Shown: piece by piece, positions 6,998-15,461 of the stretch | Numbering within the stretch: the stretch's first letter is position 1 | How the letters are laid out: the number at the start of each line of letters is the position of its first letter | NCBI GenBank assembly: GCA_002437725.1 | Contig: DJRF01000008.1 | Coordinates: forward strand, 1 to 27,854 | DNA: 27,854 nucleotides | From: Treponema sp. UBA6367 | Lineage (GTDB): Bacteria > Spirochaetota > Spirochaetia > Treponematales > Treponemataceae | Reading direction: 5' to 3' | Made by a program: the position numbers and the translations under genes | Notes under the pieces: model-generated | Told to the model about the DNA's origin: nothing | Database searches by the model: none | Seen by the model: the letters and a program-made list of their open reading frames with translations, nothing else

Positions 6998-7944
6998 AAT
7001 AATTTTAGTATCAGTTTTAATGGCAAAAATTTAGCAATTTTTATTGCAATCGTATTTTTCAACGCGCCATTTATTGCTGGTAAATAAAGATATTTTTTAT
7101 CTTCAATAAAATTTTCTGTAATTTTCTTATCCTTAAAATCAGACTTTAGATAAGCAAGCAAATGAGCCACATACTGATTCTGAAGCCAAAAATTTGAATA
7201 TTTTTTTATTTCTTCTGACTGATAATTTTTTGAAAGGCAAATATCCCGGCGGATTTCATAGGAATGAAACTGATTTTCAGAAAATGTTTTATATCCTTGC
7301 ATTGCAGAATCATCTCGAATCAAATAAATAAAACAATCCCTTGGGTCATAATAAAGAGAATCAGCTTTGTCTATCGCATTTAAAATGAACTCCAAATCCT
7401 CGCCGATTTTCAATCCCGGAGTAAATCTTAAATTGTTTTTCTGCAGAAAATTGTTTTCATATATGCAGCTGCATATATGAAAACAGAGTTTTTTTGACAA
7501 AAAACTCTGTTTTAATAGCGGATTTTTCAGAACTTTTTTATCAAACTTATTATAAACATATTTTTTTTCTTTTTCGCCTGTTGAAGTCTTATATCCAAAA
7601 GCATAAATATTGCAGTTTTTATGCTCAGCAAGCAAATTTCGCCAAAAATCTAAAGTTCCGCCTGCAATTGTATCATCAGAATCCATAAAATAAATGTATT
7701 TGCCGCTTGCATTTTCCAAGCCGACATTACGGGCAACAGACACGCCTTTATTTTCCTGATTTATTACTTTTATACGAGATTCATTTTTTGCTATCTGCTC
7801 TACAATTTCAAGAGTTTTATCTTTTGAACCGTCATTTACAACAATTATTTCGCAATCTTCAAGATTTTGAGAAATAAAAGTATTAAGAGTCAGGGCGATA
7901 AAACGATCAACATTGTATGCGGGAATTATAATTGAAAGAAGCAT
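6991..7944 (-). CDS. Glycosyltransferase family 2
   Basis: A GT2 protein of 317 residues for assembly of the repeat unit. LLSIIIPAYNVDRFIALTLN opens the nucleotide-binding fold, IIVVNDGSKDKT carries the donor-binding Asp, YFMDSDDTI is the metal-binding motif and LKIGEDLEFILNA the conserved acidic helix. The ATG at 7942-7944 has AAGG upstream. The TAG stop is formed across the junction with the MITE-like element (T from the ACTTT duplication, AG from the repeat end), so the original C-terminus may have been longer by an unknown amount. Two tight hairpins lie inside the coding sequence at 7453-7512. Confidence 0.9.
   Translation of the reverse strand: MLLSIIIPAYNVDRFIALTLNTFISQNLEDCEIIVVNDGSKDKTLEIVEQIAKNESRIKVINQENKGVSVARNVGLENASGKYIYFMDSDDTIAGGTLDFWRNLLAEHKNCNIYAFGYKTSTGEKEKKYVYNKFDKKVLKNPLLKQSFLSKKLCFHICSCIYENNFLQKNNLRFTPGLKIGEDLEFILNAIDKADSLYYDPRDCFIYLIRDDSAMQGYKTFSENQFHSYEIRRDICLSKNYQSEEIKKYSNFWLQNQYVAHLLAYLKSDFKDKKITENFIEDKKYLYLPAINGALKNTIAIKIAKFLPLKLILKLLK
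7453..7512. repeat. Perfect 32-bp palindrome plus adjacent 14-bp hairpin inside a GT2 gene
   Basis: Positions 7453-7484 are a perfect palindrome (centre GCAGCTGC at 7468/7469). Directly next to it, 7481-7494 pairs with 7499-7512 around a 4-base loop. Both lie in codons that still encode a normal-looking GT2 segment (FHICSCIYENNF). Confidence 0.85.
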
Positions 7945-8069
7945 AGAGTAACCTTAAAGAAAAGATGGTATATATGGAGTCAATAAGTACAATTATATGA
8001 CTGCTTAAAATATATGCTATGTTTATTTTCTAAAAAAAACAGTGTAAAATACAAAAATTTTAAGCATTT

Positions 8070-8639
8070 TTAACTCAAAGGAAAATATAAGAATCTACAG
8101 TTATCATCATAATCAGGAACTGCATATTCAAAAAATAACTTGTCATCTAATTTTTCAATTTCCTTAAAGCCAAGTCTATTTTTATAGTAATCAATTAATC
8201 TGTTTGTATTTATTGCAAAAACAAACAAATCTTTACAAGCCACTTTTACAGCAACATCTCTTACCATAGGCAGAATTAAATTCCAAAAGATAAACTCTCC
8301 TGTCTTTACTGAAAGGTCATCGTTCGAAGCAATGCTTTTATATCGTTCATCAACCGCAAAATGAGTAAGTTCAATAGCAGGAATTAAAAAACTATTCTCT
8401 TTATCATTATACGGTAAAGTAGCATTCTTTAGAGAAAACCAAGCAACCAAATTCTTATTGCGTTTATCCCTAACAAGATATGTTTTATTCAGCATTGTTA
8501 TTTCATGCTTTTTAGCAAATTTTACAAGATATTTTGTTAGTTGAGTTTCCTTATGTTGTATTCTAAACTTTTTTAATTCGTAACTATTTACGTCATCAGA
8601 AAGGTGTTCAAGATAATAATTGCCAGCTTCTAAAATCAT
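8070..8639 (-). CDS. GNAT-family N-acetyltransferase
   Basis: A 189-residue protein with a GNAT-like core: TYLVRDKRNKNLVAWFSLKN, a beta-4-like strand IPAIELTHFAVDERYKS, a helix GEFIFWNLILPMVRDVA, and VFAINTNRLIDYYKNRLGFKEI at the C-terminal end. The usual acetyl-CoA pyrophosphate loop (R/QxxGxG/A) is not clear; ERYKSIASNDD is at that place. Its ATG overlaps the stop of the small upstream gene by 4 bases (ATGA), so the two are translationally coupled. The arrangement is like GNAT toxin/antitoxin pairs, but the partner is not an obvious ribbon-helix-helix protein. It could also be a metabolic or modifying acetyltransferase. Confidence 0.72.
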   Translation of the reverse strand: MILEAGNYYLEHLSDDVNSYELKKFRIQHKETQLTKYLVKFAKKHEITMLNKTYLVRDKRNKNLVAWFSLKNATLPYNDKENSFLIPAIELTHFAVDERYKSIASNDDLSVKTGEFIFWNLILPMVRDVAVKVACKDLFVFAINTNRLIDYYKNRLGFKEIEKLDDKLFFEYAVPDYDDNCRFLYFPLS

Positions 8640-8809
8640 TTTTTTCTGTAATCAAACGCGGGTACAATAGGAAAAACATACAATTTTAATCTTTCTGCTA
8701 TTGTTGTTGTATATTCATTTTTTACAGGCTTAGCATTCAAAATCTGCTTAATGGCTCTCTTTCCTTCTTTACCCTTAAATACAATTGCATTTACATTCAT
8801 ATTATGCAT
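8636..8809 (-). CDS. Small protein, coupled partner of the GNAT gene
   Basis: A 57-residue basic protein (start MHNMNVNAIVFKGKEGKRAI; end VFPIVPAFDYRKK). AGGAGG lies 6-7 bases before the ATG at 8807-8809, and a TTGACT-17-TATATT promoter precedes it. It has no recognised domain; the KGKEGKRAIKQILNAKPV stretch could be a short nucleic-acid- or partner-binding helix. The strong expression signals and 4-base overlap with the acetyltransferase suggest a two-gene module with its own control, possibly an antitoxin. That role is inferred only from position. Confidence 0.65.
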   Translation of the reverse strand: MHNMNVNAIVFKGKEGKRAIKQILNAKPVKNEYTTTIAERLKLYVFPIVPAFDYRKK

Positions 8810-8831
8810 AAAACACCTCCTATCCAACACA

Positions 8832-8860
8832 AATATATAGGTAAAACATATAAAAGTCAA
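8832..8860 (-). promoter_or_regulatory. Predicted sigma70 promoter for the small protein/GNAT pair
   Basis: On the minus strand TTGACT (8855-8860) and TATATT (8832-8837) are 17 bases apart, about 20-25 bases ahead of the start codon. It lies in the gap after the GT4 gene, so the pair can be expressed separately from the glycan operon. Confidence 0.6.
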
Positions 8861-8869
8861 TTTTATCTA

Positions 8870-9934
8870 TCAAATACGCTCCAAAAGTTGTTTCCATCTT
8901 TTTGCAATATTTTCTGTCGAAAATGGTTTACTATTTACGTAAGCTGTTTTTCCAAATTGCTCTCTAAGTTTTTCATCACTCATAAGAATCTTTAATTTTT
9001 CAGCCAAATCATCAGTATTTTCGGGCTTACATAAGAAACCGTCTTTACTATCCTCAATCACTTCAGAAGGACCTTCCGGGCAATCAAAAGAAACAATCGG
9101 AAGCCCGCAACTCTTAGCTTCAAGCAAAACCATCGGCAAGCCTTCAAAACGGCTAGACATACAATAAATGCTCGCAGATTTATATAAATCTACAACATTG
9201 TTTGTCGGAGATAGCAGTTCCACATAATTTTCAAGCTGTTTTTCAGCAATAAGCTTTTTCAACAACTTTTCATCCTCTCCACTTCCAACAATTTTAAATT
9301 TCCAACTAGAAAATTCTTTCTTTAATTTTGCAGCCACTTCTACAAGAAAATCAAAACCTTTTTGTCTTGTATAGCGTCCAATAGAAAGCACAACCGTTTC
9401 ATTCCAACTATTTTTTATCGAAGATTCAAATGAAAGAGAATTAGGAATCACAAAACAGTTTTTTAGAAATGAATAATGGACTTTATCGTGTTCTGTCAAA
9501 ACAACAACAGCATTAAGCCTTGGATAGAAAATTCGTCGCACAAGCCGATGAAATTTTGATGCACTAAAATAGTTGAAATGCTCACATCCAACAGTTTTCA
9601 CATTAGGAATTCTTGTAAGCAAAGCATTAAAAAATGAATAAGTTCCTATTACACAATCAATATTTTCATTTTTTACGCATTCAATGATTTTTGCCTTTAG
9701 TTTTTTATATTGTAAAACCTTTGAGAAGCCTTGTGCTGAAGAAATTTTTAGACCGAAATGAAAAATTTTTACATCAGAATTTAACACATACTGTGTACAG
9801 CCTAAAATAGAGTCTGTGCTAAAAATATAAACTTCGTACTTCAAATTAGAAAGAATGTTTGCAAGATTCACGACCGCACGCTCAGTTCCTGCACGTTTTG
9901 TAATATCTGTAAGAATAATAGAAAGTTTATGCAT
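8870..9934 (-). CDS. Glycosyltransferase family 4 (GT-B)
   Basis: A 354-residue GT-B transferase. The N-terminal domain has the glycine-containing acceptor loop TKRAGTERAVVNLANIL. The C-terminal domain carries VVLSIGRYTRQKGFDFLVEV, KIVGSGEDEKLLKKLI, and the donor-binding signature SSRFEGLPMVLLEAKSCGLP with the EX7E pattern, then IVSFDCPEGPSEVI. It is a retaining transferase, likely using a UDP-sugar to extend the lipid-linked repeat unit. Its start overlaps the end of the polymerase gene by 8 bases, so the two are translationally coupled. It resembles GalNAc- or galactosyltransferases of capsule clusters, but specificity cannot be read from the sequence. Confidence 0.92.
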   Translation of the reverse strand: MHKLSIILTDITKRAGTERAVVNLANILSNLKYEVYIFSTDSILGCTQYVLNSDVKIFHFGLKISSAQGFSKVLQYKKLKAKIIECVKNENIDCVIGTYSFFNALLTRIPNVKTVGCEHFNYFSASKFHRLVRRIFYPRLNAVVVLTEHDKVHYSFLKNCFVIPNSLSFESSIKNSWNETVVLSIGRYTRQKGFDFLVEVAAKLKKEFSSWKFKIVGSGEDEKLLKKLIAEKQLENYVELLSPTNNVVDLYKSASIYCMSSRFEGLPMVLLEAKSCGLPIVSFDCPEGPSEVIEDSKDGFLCKPENTDDLAEKLKILMSDEKLREQFGKTAYVNSKPFSTENIAKRWKQLLERI

Positions 9935-11279
9935 AACATCTCACTTTCAAGATGTACTTTGAACAATTATTGAAAAACAAAAATAGCACAACTGTTAAAA
10001 ACATTTCGCAAATTCCATATAAATCAAGAAAGTTAAAAAAGGCGAATCTTGCAAGGACAAATAACCACTGTGAAAGCAATAAAAAAAATGGTATTCTAAA
10101 TCTATTTGACAATAAATTCATTTCAACTTTTTTTAAAATTTTTCCAAAACAAAAAGAAACAGGCAAAGAAAATACCAATGGCAAGTTTAATAATTCAACA
10201 TATATAGATTCCCCAAGTCCTCCTTCGACATTCTTTTTATTAGCAACAAGAGCCACATAGTATGAGCCTTTATGAAAAAAATTTGTAAAAAAAGAAAACC
10301 AATCCTCCAAAAACAAAGGTAATTGTATTCTTGCATCTATATAATCTTTATATTCCAGATAATACAATGGAACACCTATAGAATTTCCTTGACCATAAAG
10401 AATATATTTAAATATTTTGCTTAATGAAGAATCTGAAATTCTCTCTCCTCTAAGTACGACTGTAAACCATGCAATTAATAAAATTGAACAACTTGCAATT
10501 ATAATAAGTTTAAAAAAGGAAATTTTTATTATATCTAATCGCCATAATACATAGAATGAAAATACAAAAGGAATAAAAAATACACTTCTACTTCCTCTTA
10601 ACGAAGATGTAAAAGAGTAAATTAGATATATAAAAATCAAAATTAAAATTTCTTTTTTCGTCATTTTAAACATAAAAAGACAATAAAAAAGACTTATAAA
10701 AATTGTTCCAACACCTTTTAAATAAAAGGGATAAGAACTCCTATCTAATATAGATTGATAACCATTTAATTTTACATTTTTTATATCAAGATATGATTTG
10801 TACAGAAGTAATGGCATTATTAAGATAATACATAAAAAAATGAAAAATTTTGCAGTATTATTTTCAGTTCTATTATCTAATCGATTATTAGTAAATTTTG
10901 AATAATAATACCCAAAATCTATAGAAATTAAATATAGAATCGTATAAAACATAAAATCAAAAACTGTTCTGTCTTTAAAATGTATACTAGTTAGAAAAAA
11001 ATAAAAATCATTAACCTGCCGATTTAAATAACCAATCCATTCAAAAACAATTCTCGAATACAGAAAAAAGACAGAAAATATCAAGAAAAGTGAATATAAA
11101 GATAGAATTCCGTTACTCTTTGAAGATTTTATAAAAAAAACAGAAAATGTAAATATTACAAGAAACTCAACAAAAGCTAATGAATATTTCTCACTTCCTA
11201 ATTCAAATAGAATCATTGAAAAAATATCTAAAATTACTAAAATCAAATATATTAAAATCCAATTATAACTTTTTTTCAT
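9927..11279 (-). CDS. wzy: Wzy-like O-antigen/capsule polymerase
   Basis: A 450-residue very hydrophobic protein with about ten to twelve membrane segments and one larger extracytoplasmic part in the second half, as in repeat-unit polymerases. Family-like motifs are SLRGSRSVFFIPFVFSFYVL and, after the large loop, GGLGESIYVELLNLPLV, which resembles the GLG-S-E motif of the Wzy proteins that work with galactofuranose- or pyruvate-bearing capsules. It would join undecaprenyl-linked repeat units on the periplasmic side after flipping by Wzx. Very AT-rich, as is usual for wzy. It overlaps the GT4 gene. No good ribosome binding site was seen. Confidence 0.8.
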   Translation of the reverse strand: MKKSYNWILIYLILVILDIFSMILFELGSEKYSLAFVEFLVIFTFSVFFIKSSKSNGILSLYSLFLIFSVFFLYSRIVFEWIGYLNRQVNDFYFFLTSIHFKDRTVFDFMFYTILYLISIDFGYYYSKFTNNRLDNRTENNTAKFFIFLCIILIMPLLLYKSYLDIKNVKLNGYQSILDRSSYPFYLKGVGTIFISLFYCLFMFKMTKKEILILIFIYLIYSFTSSLRGSRSVFFIPFVFSFYVLWRLDIIKISFFKLIIIASCSILLIAWFTVVLRGERISDSSLSKIFKYILYGQGNSIGVPLYYLEYKDYIDARIQLPLFLEDWFSFFTNFFHKGSYYVALVANKKNVEGGLGESIYVELLNLPLVFSLPVSFCFGKILKKVEMNLLSNRFRIPFFLLLSQWLFVLARFAFFNFLDLYGICEMFLTVVLFLFFNNCSKYILKVRCYA

Positions 11280-11319
11280 AGAATAAACTACTTTCTCAAA
11301 TTAGTTTAGATTTTTTACC

Positions 11320-12276
11320 CTAACAAAATTTAGCCAAAAATTCAGTTTCAGAAACAACTTTTGTCTTTATATCATATACTTCATATATAAACTTTGCTTT
11401 TTCTCTAAAATGTTTATCTTCACTAATTAAATAGTCAGCCTTAGAAGCAAAAAACAAATGATTTGAATCTCTCTTAATATTTTTTAAATTATTTTTATTT
11501 TTGCTTATCTTATCATGAAAAATAGGATGCATTTCCAAAAGCATATATCCATGAGAAATAAGAACTTCTAAGGGAATATTTGCTCCATATCTTAAAGAAA
11601 ACCAGTTTTGGGCAATAGTTTTCCAATTTTCTATTAATTTTTCAAAAGAATAACCAAAACTTCTAAAAAATGAAGCACAATGTTTCTGAAAACAAACCAC
11701 TAAATCTGAACTATTATTTGAAAAATTTAAAAAGTCATCTATATGATCTGTTATATAATCTCTAAATTTCTTATATGCTGAACCATCTTTAAATATTGAA
11801 TTATAGAACCACTCTAAAAACTCTTGAAATAAAACCCCATCAAGTTTTCCTTTAGTAGAGATAAAAAAATCATACAATGGATGCTCTACATTTAATTTTG
11901 ATATATCAATAGTAATTTCAGGAAAAGGCAAATTTACAGATTGAAAAGGAAAAGTTATTTCTTCATCGTTTTCAACTTGTTTTCTACATTCCGCTATTGA
12001 TTTTTTCTCAATAACTATATCCTTTGAGTTCGAATTCCATCCAATGCACCATGCATCTGATAAATTCTCAAAAAAATTAAAATCAGCCTGAATTTCATTT
12101 TCATATTCTGAATTATACTTTGCTAATCTATCTTGCACATGACAAACAGAAAAAGGAAAAGCATACTTTTTTTTCAATCGAAAAAGAAGAGATGTCAATT
12201 CAGAATCAGAATCATTTCTATTTTCATGTAAGTAGCTCACAACATTCCAGTCAAGATATATATATTTTTTTTGCAT
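11320..12276 (-). CDS. PIN-domain-like protein (putative nuclease)
   Basis: A 318-residue soluble protein. The N-terminus YIYLDWNVVSYL carries an Asp (residue 9) in the position of the first PIN acidic residue. Near the C-terminus, IKRDSNHLFFASKADYLISEDKHF fits the other two PIN acidic clusters (D..H..A...ADYLIS-D). The long middle insertion is unlike short VapC toxins. I start at the ATG at 12274-12276, seven codons inside the longer TTG-started frame, because GGA lies just upstream. It is flanked by polysaccharide genes with gaps of about 40 bp and has no visible antitoxin partner. PIN proteins are usually metal-dependent RNases; activity here is an inference, and a role in the glycan pathway is not evident. 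Confidence 0.6.
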   Translation of the reverse strand: MQKKYIYLDWNVVSYLHENRNDSDSELTSLLFRLKKKYAFPFSVCHVQDRLAKYNSEYENEIQADFNFFENLSDAWCIGWNSNSKDIVIEKKSIAECRKQVENDEEITFPFQSVNLPFPEITIDISKLNVEHPLYDFFISTKGKLDGVLFQEFLEWFYNSIFKDGSAYKKFRDYITDHIDDFLNFSNNSSDLVVCFQKHCASFFRSFGYSFEKLIENWKTIAQNWFSLRYGANIPLEVLISHGYMLLEMHPIFHDKISKNKNNLKNIKRDSNHLFFASKADYLISEDKHFREKAKFIYEVYDIKTKVVSETEFLAKFC

Positions 12277-12315
12277 AAATCCGTTTTTCGTTGGCAAAAT
12301 ACTATAGATTTGCTT

Positions 12316-13272
12316 TTAGCGAGAAGTTTTAAAGTATCTTAAGATAATTTTTACAATAAAAAATAATTTTAAATTACATAAAAAAAGAATAAACTTTCGT
12401 TTTATTGAAGTTTTTGTTAAATATAATCTTTCTTCATTCCAAAGAGAAAAATATTCATCTTTTAAGTCAATGGCACAAAGTAAAATCCACATTTTAGAAA
12501 GTGCTTTTCTTTGTTTTATTACAATGGAATACTCAAAATCAGATGCTAATTCTTTTTCTAGTAACTCACATGCAGTAATAATTTGAGTAATTTTCTTTTC
12601 ATCAAGACTTGCTGTCAAACTAGTTTGATTTTGCAAATTATAATGATACAAAGGCTTATTTACATAGGATATTGCTTTAGCCTCAGAAAATAATCTTGAA
12701 CAAATGACAACATCTTCCGTCACATCTACTCCTTCTGTCCACATAATATTGTTTTTTGTAAAAAGTTCTCGTTTAAATAATTTTATCCATAAAAATGCAA
12801 GCGTTTTTCCAGAAAGAATCTCCTTTAATGATTCTCTAGGATTTTTATTTAATGGATTTATGCAAATTTCTGAATGTCCCCGAGATTCTCTGAAATAATC
12901 ACATCCTACAATATCTGCATTTGTTTCTTCTGCCTTTTTATATAATTTTTCTAAATAATCAGGTTCAAGCCAATCATCACTATCCACACAAATAATGTAT
13001 TTTCCATGGGCTTGCAATAATGCCGTATTACGTGCCGCAGCAAGTCCACGATTTCTGTCATGATGAAGTATAATTACTGAATCTTTCATATTCTTAAATT
13101 GCGGCATAAGCTTATTTATAATTTTAACAGAATCATCAGGACTACAGTCATCTACAAATATGAATTCACATTTTTCAGCAATAGTATTTGTAAACAAACT
13201 TATAACAAATCTTTCAATAAATCTTTCAACATTATACACAGGAATTAAAACAGAAATTATTTTTTTATTCAT
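12316..13272 (-). CDS. Glycosyltransferase family 2
   Basis: A GT2 protein of about 318 residues: IISVLIPVYNVERFIERFVI, the donor Asp pair in FIFVDDCSPDDS, the metal-binding ICVDSDDWLEPDYLEKLYKK, and the conserved acidic segment GVDVTEDVVICSRLF. It probably adds one sugar of the repeat unit on the cytoplasmic side. I use the ATG at 13270-13272 rather than a TTG three codons upstream. The start lies inside the last codons of the pyruvyl transferase gene, indicating coupled translation. The C-terminus is basic and hydrophobic (FILFLCNLKLFFIVKIIL), a possible membrane anchor. Confidence 0.9.
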   Translation of the reverse strand: MNKKIISVLIPVYNVERFIERFVISLFTNTIAEKCEFIFVDDCSPDDSVKIINKLMPQFKNMKDSVIILHHDRNRGLAAARNTALLQAHGKYIICVDSDDWLEPDYLEKLYKKAEETNADIVGCDYFRESRGHSEICINPLNKNPRESLKEILSGKTLAFLWIKLFKRELFTKNNIMWTEGVDVTEDVVICSRLFSEAKAISYVNKPLYHYNLQNQTSLTASLDEKKITQIITACELLEKELASDFEYSIVIKQRKALSKMWILLCAIDLKDEYFSLWNEERLYLTKTSIKRKFILFLCNLKLFFIVKIILRYFKTSR

Positions 13273-14341
13273 AAAAATCAAGTCTTTCGCTCATCTCAAG
13301 CCAATATTTTTCAAAATATTTAGAATTATAAATTCTACCACCCATCATAAGCATTCTATTTATAAGCTCGTCATCTATATCACAAAATGATTCGCAAAAA
13401 TGTATATAATCAAAATCCTTCAACCAAAGTTGCCAAATACCTTCTATTTTTTTACTAATATTATTTACAGCAATGCATGGGGTTCCTGTTATAAGACAAA
13501 AAAGCATAGCATGAAGTCGATCTGTAATAACTAAATTTGAAGATTTAAATACTCTTAATTTATTTTCTAACTCATATTTACGTTTTTTTGGTAAAATTTT
13601 ATGACCTGCCAAAGTATCAGTAAAATCATATCTAACTTGACTTGCTTTTAGAAAAACTTCAATTCTTAAAATTTGTTCATTATTAATAACTTTCTCTTTA
13701 TCATTTCTAAAACAGAGCAAAACACCATTGCGATGTAACTCACAAAAAGATTTTGAATAATTAAGAAAAAATACAATATCTGGAACAGAAAAAACTGATT
13801 TATTAATAAATTGTGTTTTCACAAAAGCAAAAGATTTATCTCTTATGTATATATCTACATCTTTTAAGCCTGAAACTATTTTTTTAGAGTGTTCTAATTC
13901 TTTTCTTCCAAATTCTGAATTCTCAAAATATACAGTCTGAGGAAAGATAGTCACCTTAGAATTTTTCACCCCATTTAAAATCGCTCTAACTTGCTTTTCA
14001 TTCTGAAACCATAATGTTCCTAAAAAACCTCCACCCGTTATTATTACATTTGAAAAATTTTCAGAATATTTATTCATAACTTTATAAACTATAGGTGTTA
14101 TTAAATCATTTGTAATTTCCAAAACTTTTTTATTAGGTAAATATTTTTGAAAAAATAATAATTCCGCATATGCTATAGCTTGATCGCCTAAATTTTCATA
14201 AACAGGAGTCATTAATAATAAAATATTTTTTTCCCGTTTTTGATTTTTTTTAATGAATTGTTTAATTTTTTTTTTAATTTTTTGATTTTTATAAAACCAA
14301 TATAAATATCTAAATTGTTTGTAGAATATTAGTTTTTTCAT
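13265..14341 (-). CDS. Polysaccharide pyruvyl transferase
   Basis: A 358-residue member of the CsaB/polysaccharide pyruvyl transferase family, which moves a pyruvyl ketal from phosphoenolpyruvate to a sugar. Motifs in order: PVYENLGDQAIAYAE (about 46-60), VIITGGGFLGTL (about 99-110), TIFPQTVYF, VDIYIRDKSFAF, and the C-terminal LVITDRLHAMLFCLITGTPC with the conserved Arg-His pair. The basic N-terminus (KKKIKQFIKKNQKREK) is AT-codon rich. It starts 5 bp after the radical SAM gene and overlaps the next GT2 gene, so it is in the middle of a tight operon. The modified sugar is unknown, but galactose and N-acetylmannosamine are common targets. Confidence 0.85.
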   Translation of the reverse strand: MKKLIFYKQFRYLYWFYKNQKIKKKIKQFIKKNQKREKNILLLMTPVYENLGDQAIAYAELLFFQKYLPNKKVLEITNDLITPIVYKVMNKYSENFSNVIITGGGFLGTLWFQNEKQVRAILNGVKNSKVTIFPQTVYFENSEFGRKELEHSKKIVSGLKDVDIYIRDKSFAFVKTQFINKSVFSVPDIVFFLNYSKSFCELHRNGVLLCFRNDKEKVINNEQILRIEVFLKASQVRYDFTDTLAGHKILPKKRKYELENKLRVFKSSNLVITDRLHAMLFCLITGTPCIAVNNISKKIEGIWQLWLKDFDYIHFCESFCDIDDELINRMLMMGGRIYNSKYFEKYWLEMSERLDFYE

Positions 14342-14346
14342 AAAGT

Positions 14347-15438
14347 TTATCGAGAAATAAAAATAATTTTTTTTATAATCTTTCTTGGAATTCTTAAAAT
14401 ATCGCTCTGAAGTTTTATTTTATTTTTTTCTTTATTAGAATACTGTTTATTATCATCACTAGTTTTTGTCGAAAAAAAAGCTCTGCATTCAGGTTGAAGA
14501 AAAGCAGTCCCATCCTTACATACTCTATCCCTTTCTTCAGCATAAGTTGGTGTATTCAATTCTGGTATATCACCAAAAGCTAAAAAGGCATGTCCATTAA
14601 AACAATGAGGCAACCGACATTTGCCTATTGGACGAAATTTTAACTTCTTATCATTTCCTATATTACCTAGCCAGTCACCTTCATAACATTGATAATAATC
14701 TCCATTTTCTAAATTTACATACAAACTATTCTGACCCGCATAGCAAAATTCGCATCGTCTTTCATTAAAAATACTAAATTTAAAATCAAATAATTCACTG
14801 TCAAAAACTGACCAAATATTTTTATAATTCTCACGACTATATTTAGATAATAATTCAATTTTTTTTGTCGCTTCATTCCTTGCAACTGTAATGTGCGGCA
14901 ATACACCAAAGTTTTTAAGCGAAACATTCTTTATTTCGTCAATATACGGAATCAGCTCATCATGCGGAGTTATTTCAACTGTAAAAGAAACTCCTGCTCT
15001 CTTTGCTTTGTTGACATTTGAAACAAATGTTTCCAATAAATTTCGTTCTTTAAGCTGAAGATAATGAAACGAAAACTTCAAGAAAAGATGTTTCCGCTGA
15101 TTTTCATCAAGAATAGCAATCAGCTCCTCAATTTTATCTGAGAGAACTCCGTTTGTAATCACATCGCAGTAATGTCCTTCTTTTGTAAGCTCATAAACAA
15201 GGGGAATAAGCTGCGGATGTAACATAGTTTCTCCATCCCCACACAAATTAAAATAACAGACTCCGCCCAACCTTGAAATAGATAAATCAGAACGTATTTT
15301 ATCCATATTTTGAGTATATAAGCTCTTTATTCCATTTTTATACGCTCCTTGATGCTGCCCCACATAGCAATATGAACACCTGAAATTGCAGGCATAAACT
15401 GGAATATGGCAGGTTATAAATCTTTTAATTTTGTCCAT
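14347..15438 (-). CDS. Radical SAM protein in the polysaccharide cluster
   Basis: A 363-residue protein with the canonical radical SAM cluster motif CNFRCSYC (Cys17, Cys21, Cys24), followed by the glycine-rich FNLCGDGETMLHPQLIPLV and the strand CDVITNGVLSD. The second half has a set of cysteines (RRCEFCYAGQ, GDYYQCYEGDW, GKCRLPHC and later Cys pairs) that look like a SPASM- or twitch-type auxiliary iron-sulfur site, which is often found in enzymes acting on peptides or carbohydrates. The gene is joined to the pyruvyl transferase with a 5-bp gap. It may modify a sugar or a protein. The reaction cannot be stated from sequence. Confidence 0.85.
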   Translation of the reverse strand: MDKIKRFITCHIPVYACNFRCSYCYVGQHQGAYKNGIKSLYTQNMDKIRSDLSISRLGGVCYFNLCGDGETMLHPQLIPLVYELTKEGHYCDVITNGVLSDKIEELIAILDENQRKHLFLKFSFHYLQLKERNLLETFVSNVNKAKRAGVSFTVEITPHDELIPYIDEIKNVSLKNFGVLPHITVARNEATKKIELLSKYSRENYKNIWSVFDSELFDFKFSIFNERRCEFCYAGQNSLYVNLENGDYYQCYEGDWLGNIGNDKKLKFRPIGKCRLPHCFNGHAFLAFGDIPELNTPTYAEERDRVCKDGTAFLQPECRAFFSTKTSDDNKQYSNKEKNKIKLQSDILRIPRKIIKKIIFISR

Positions 15439-15461
15439 AATTTTATTTTTCTCCCTTGATT

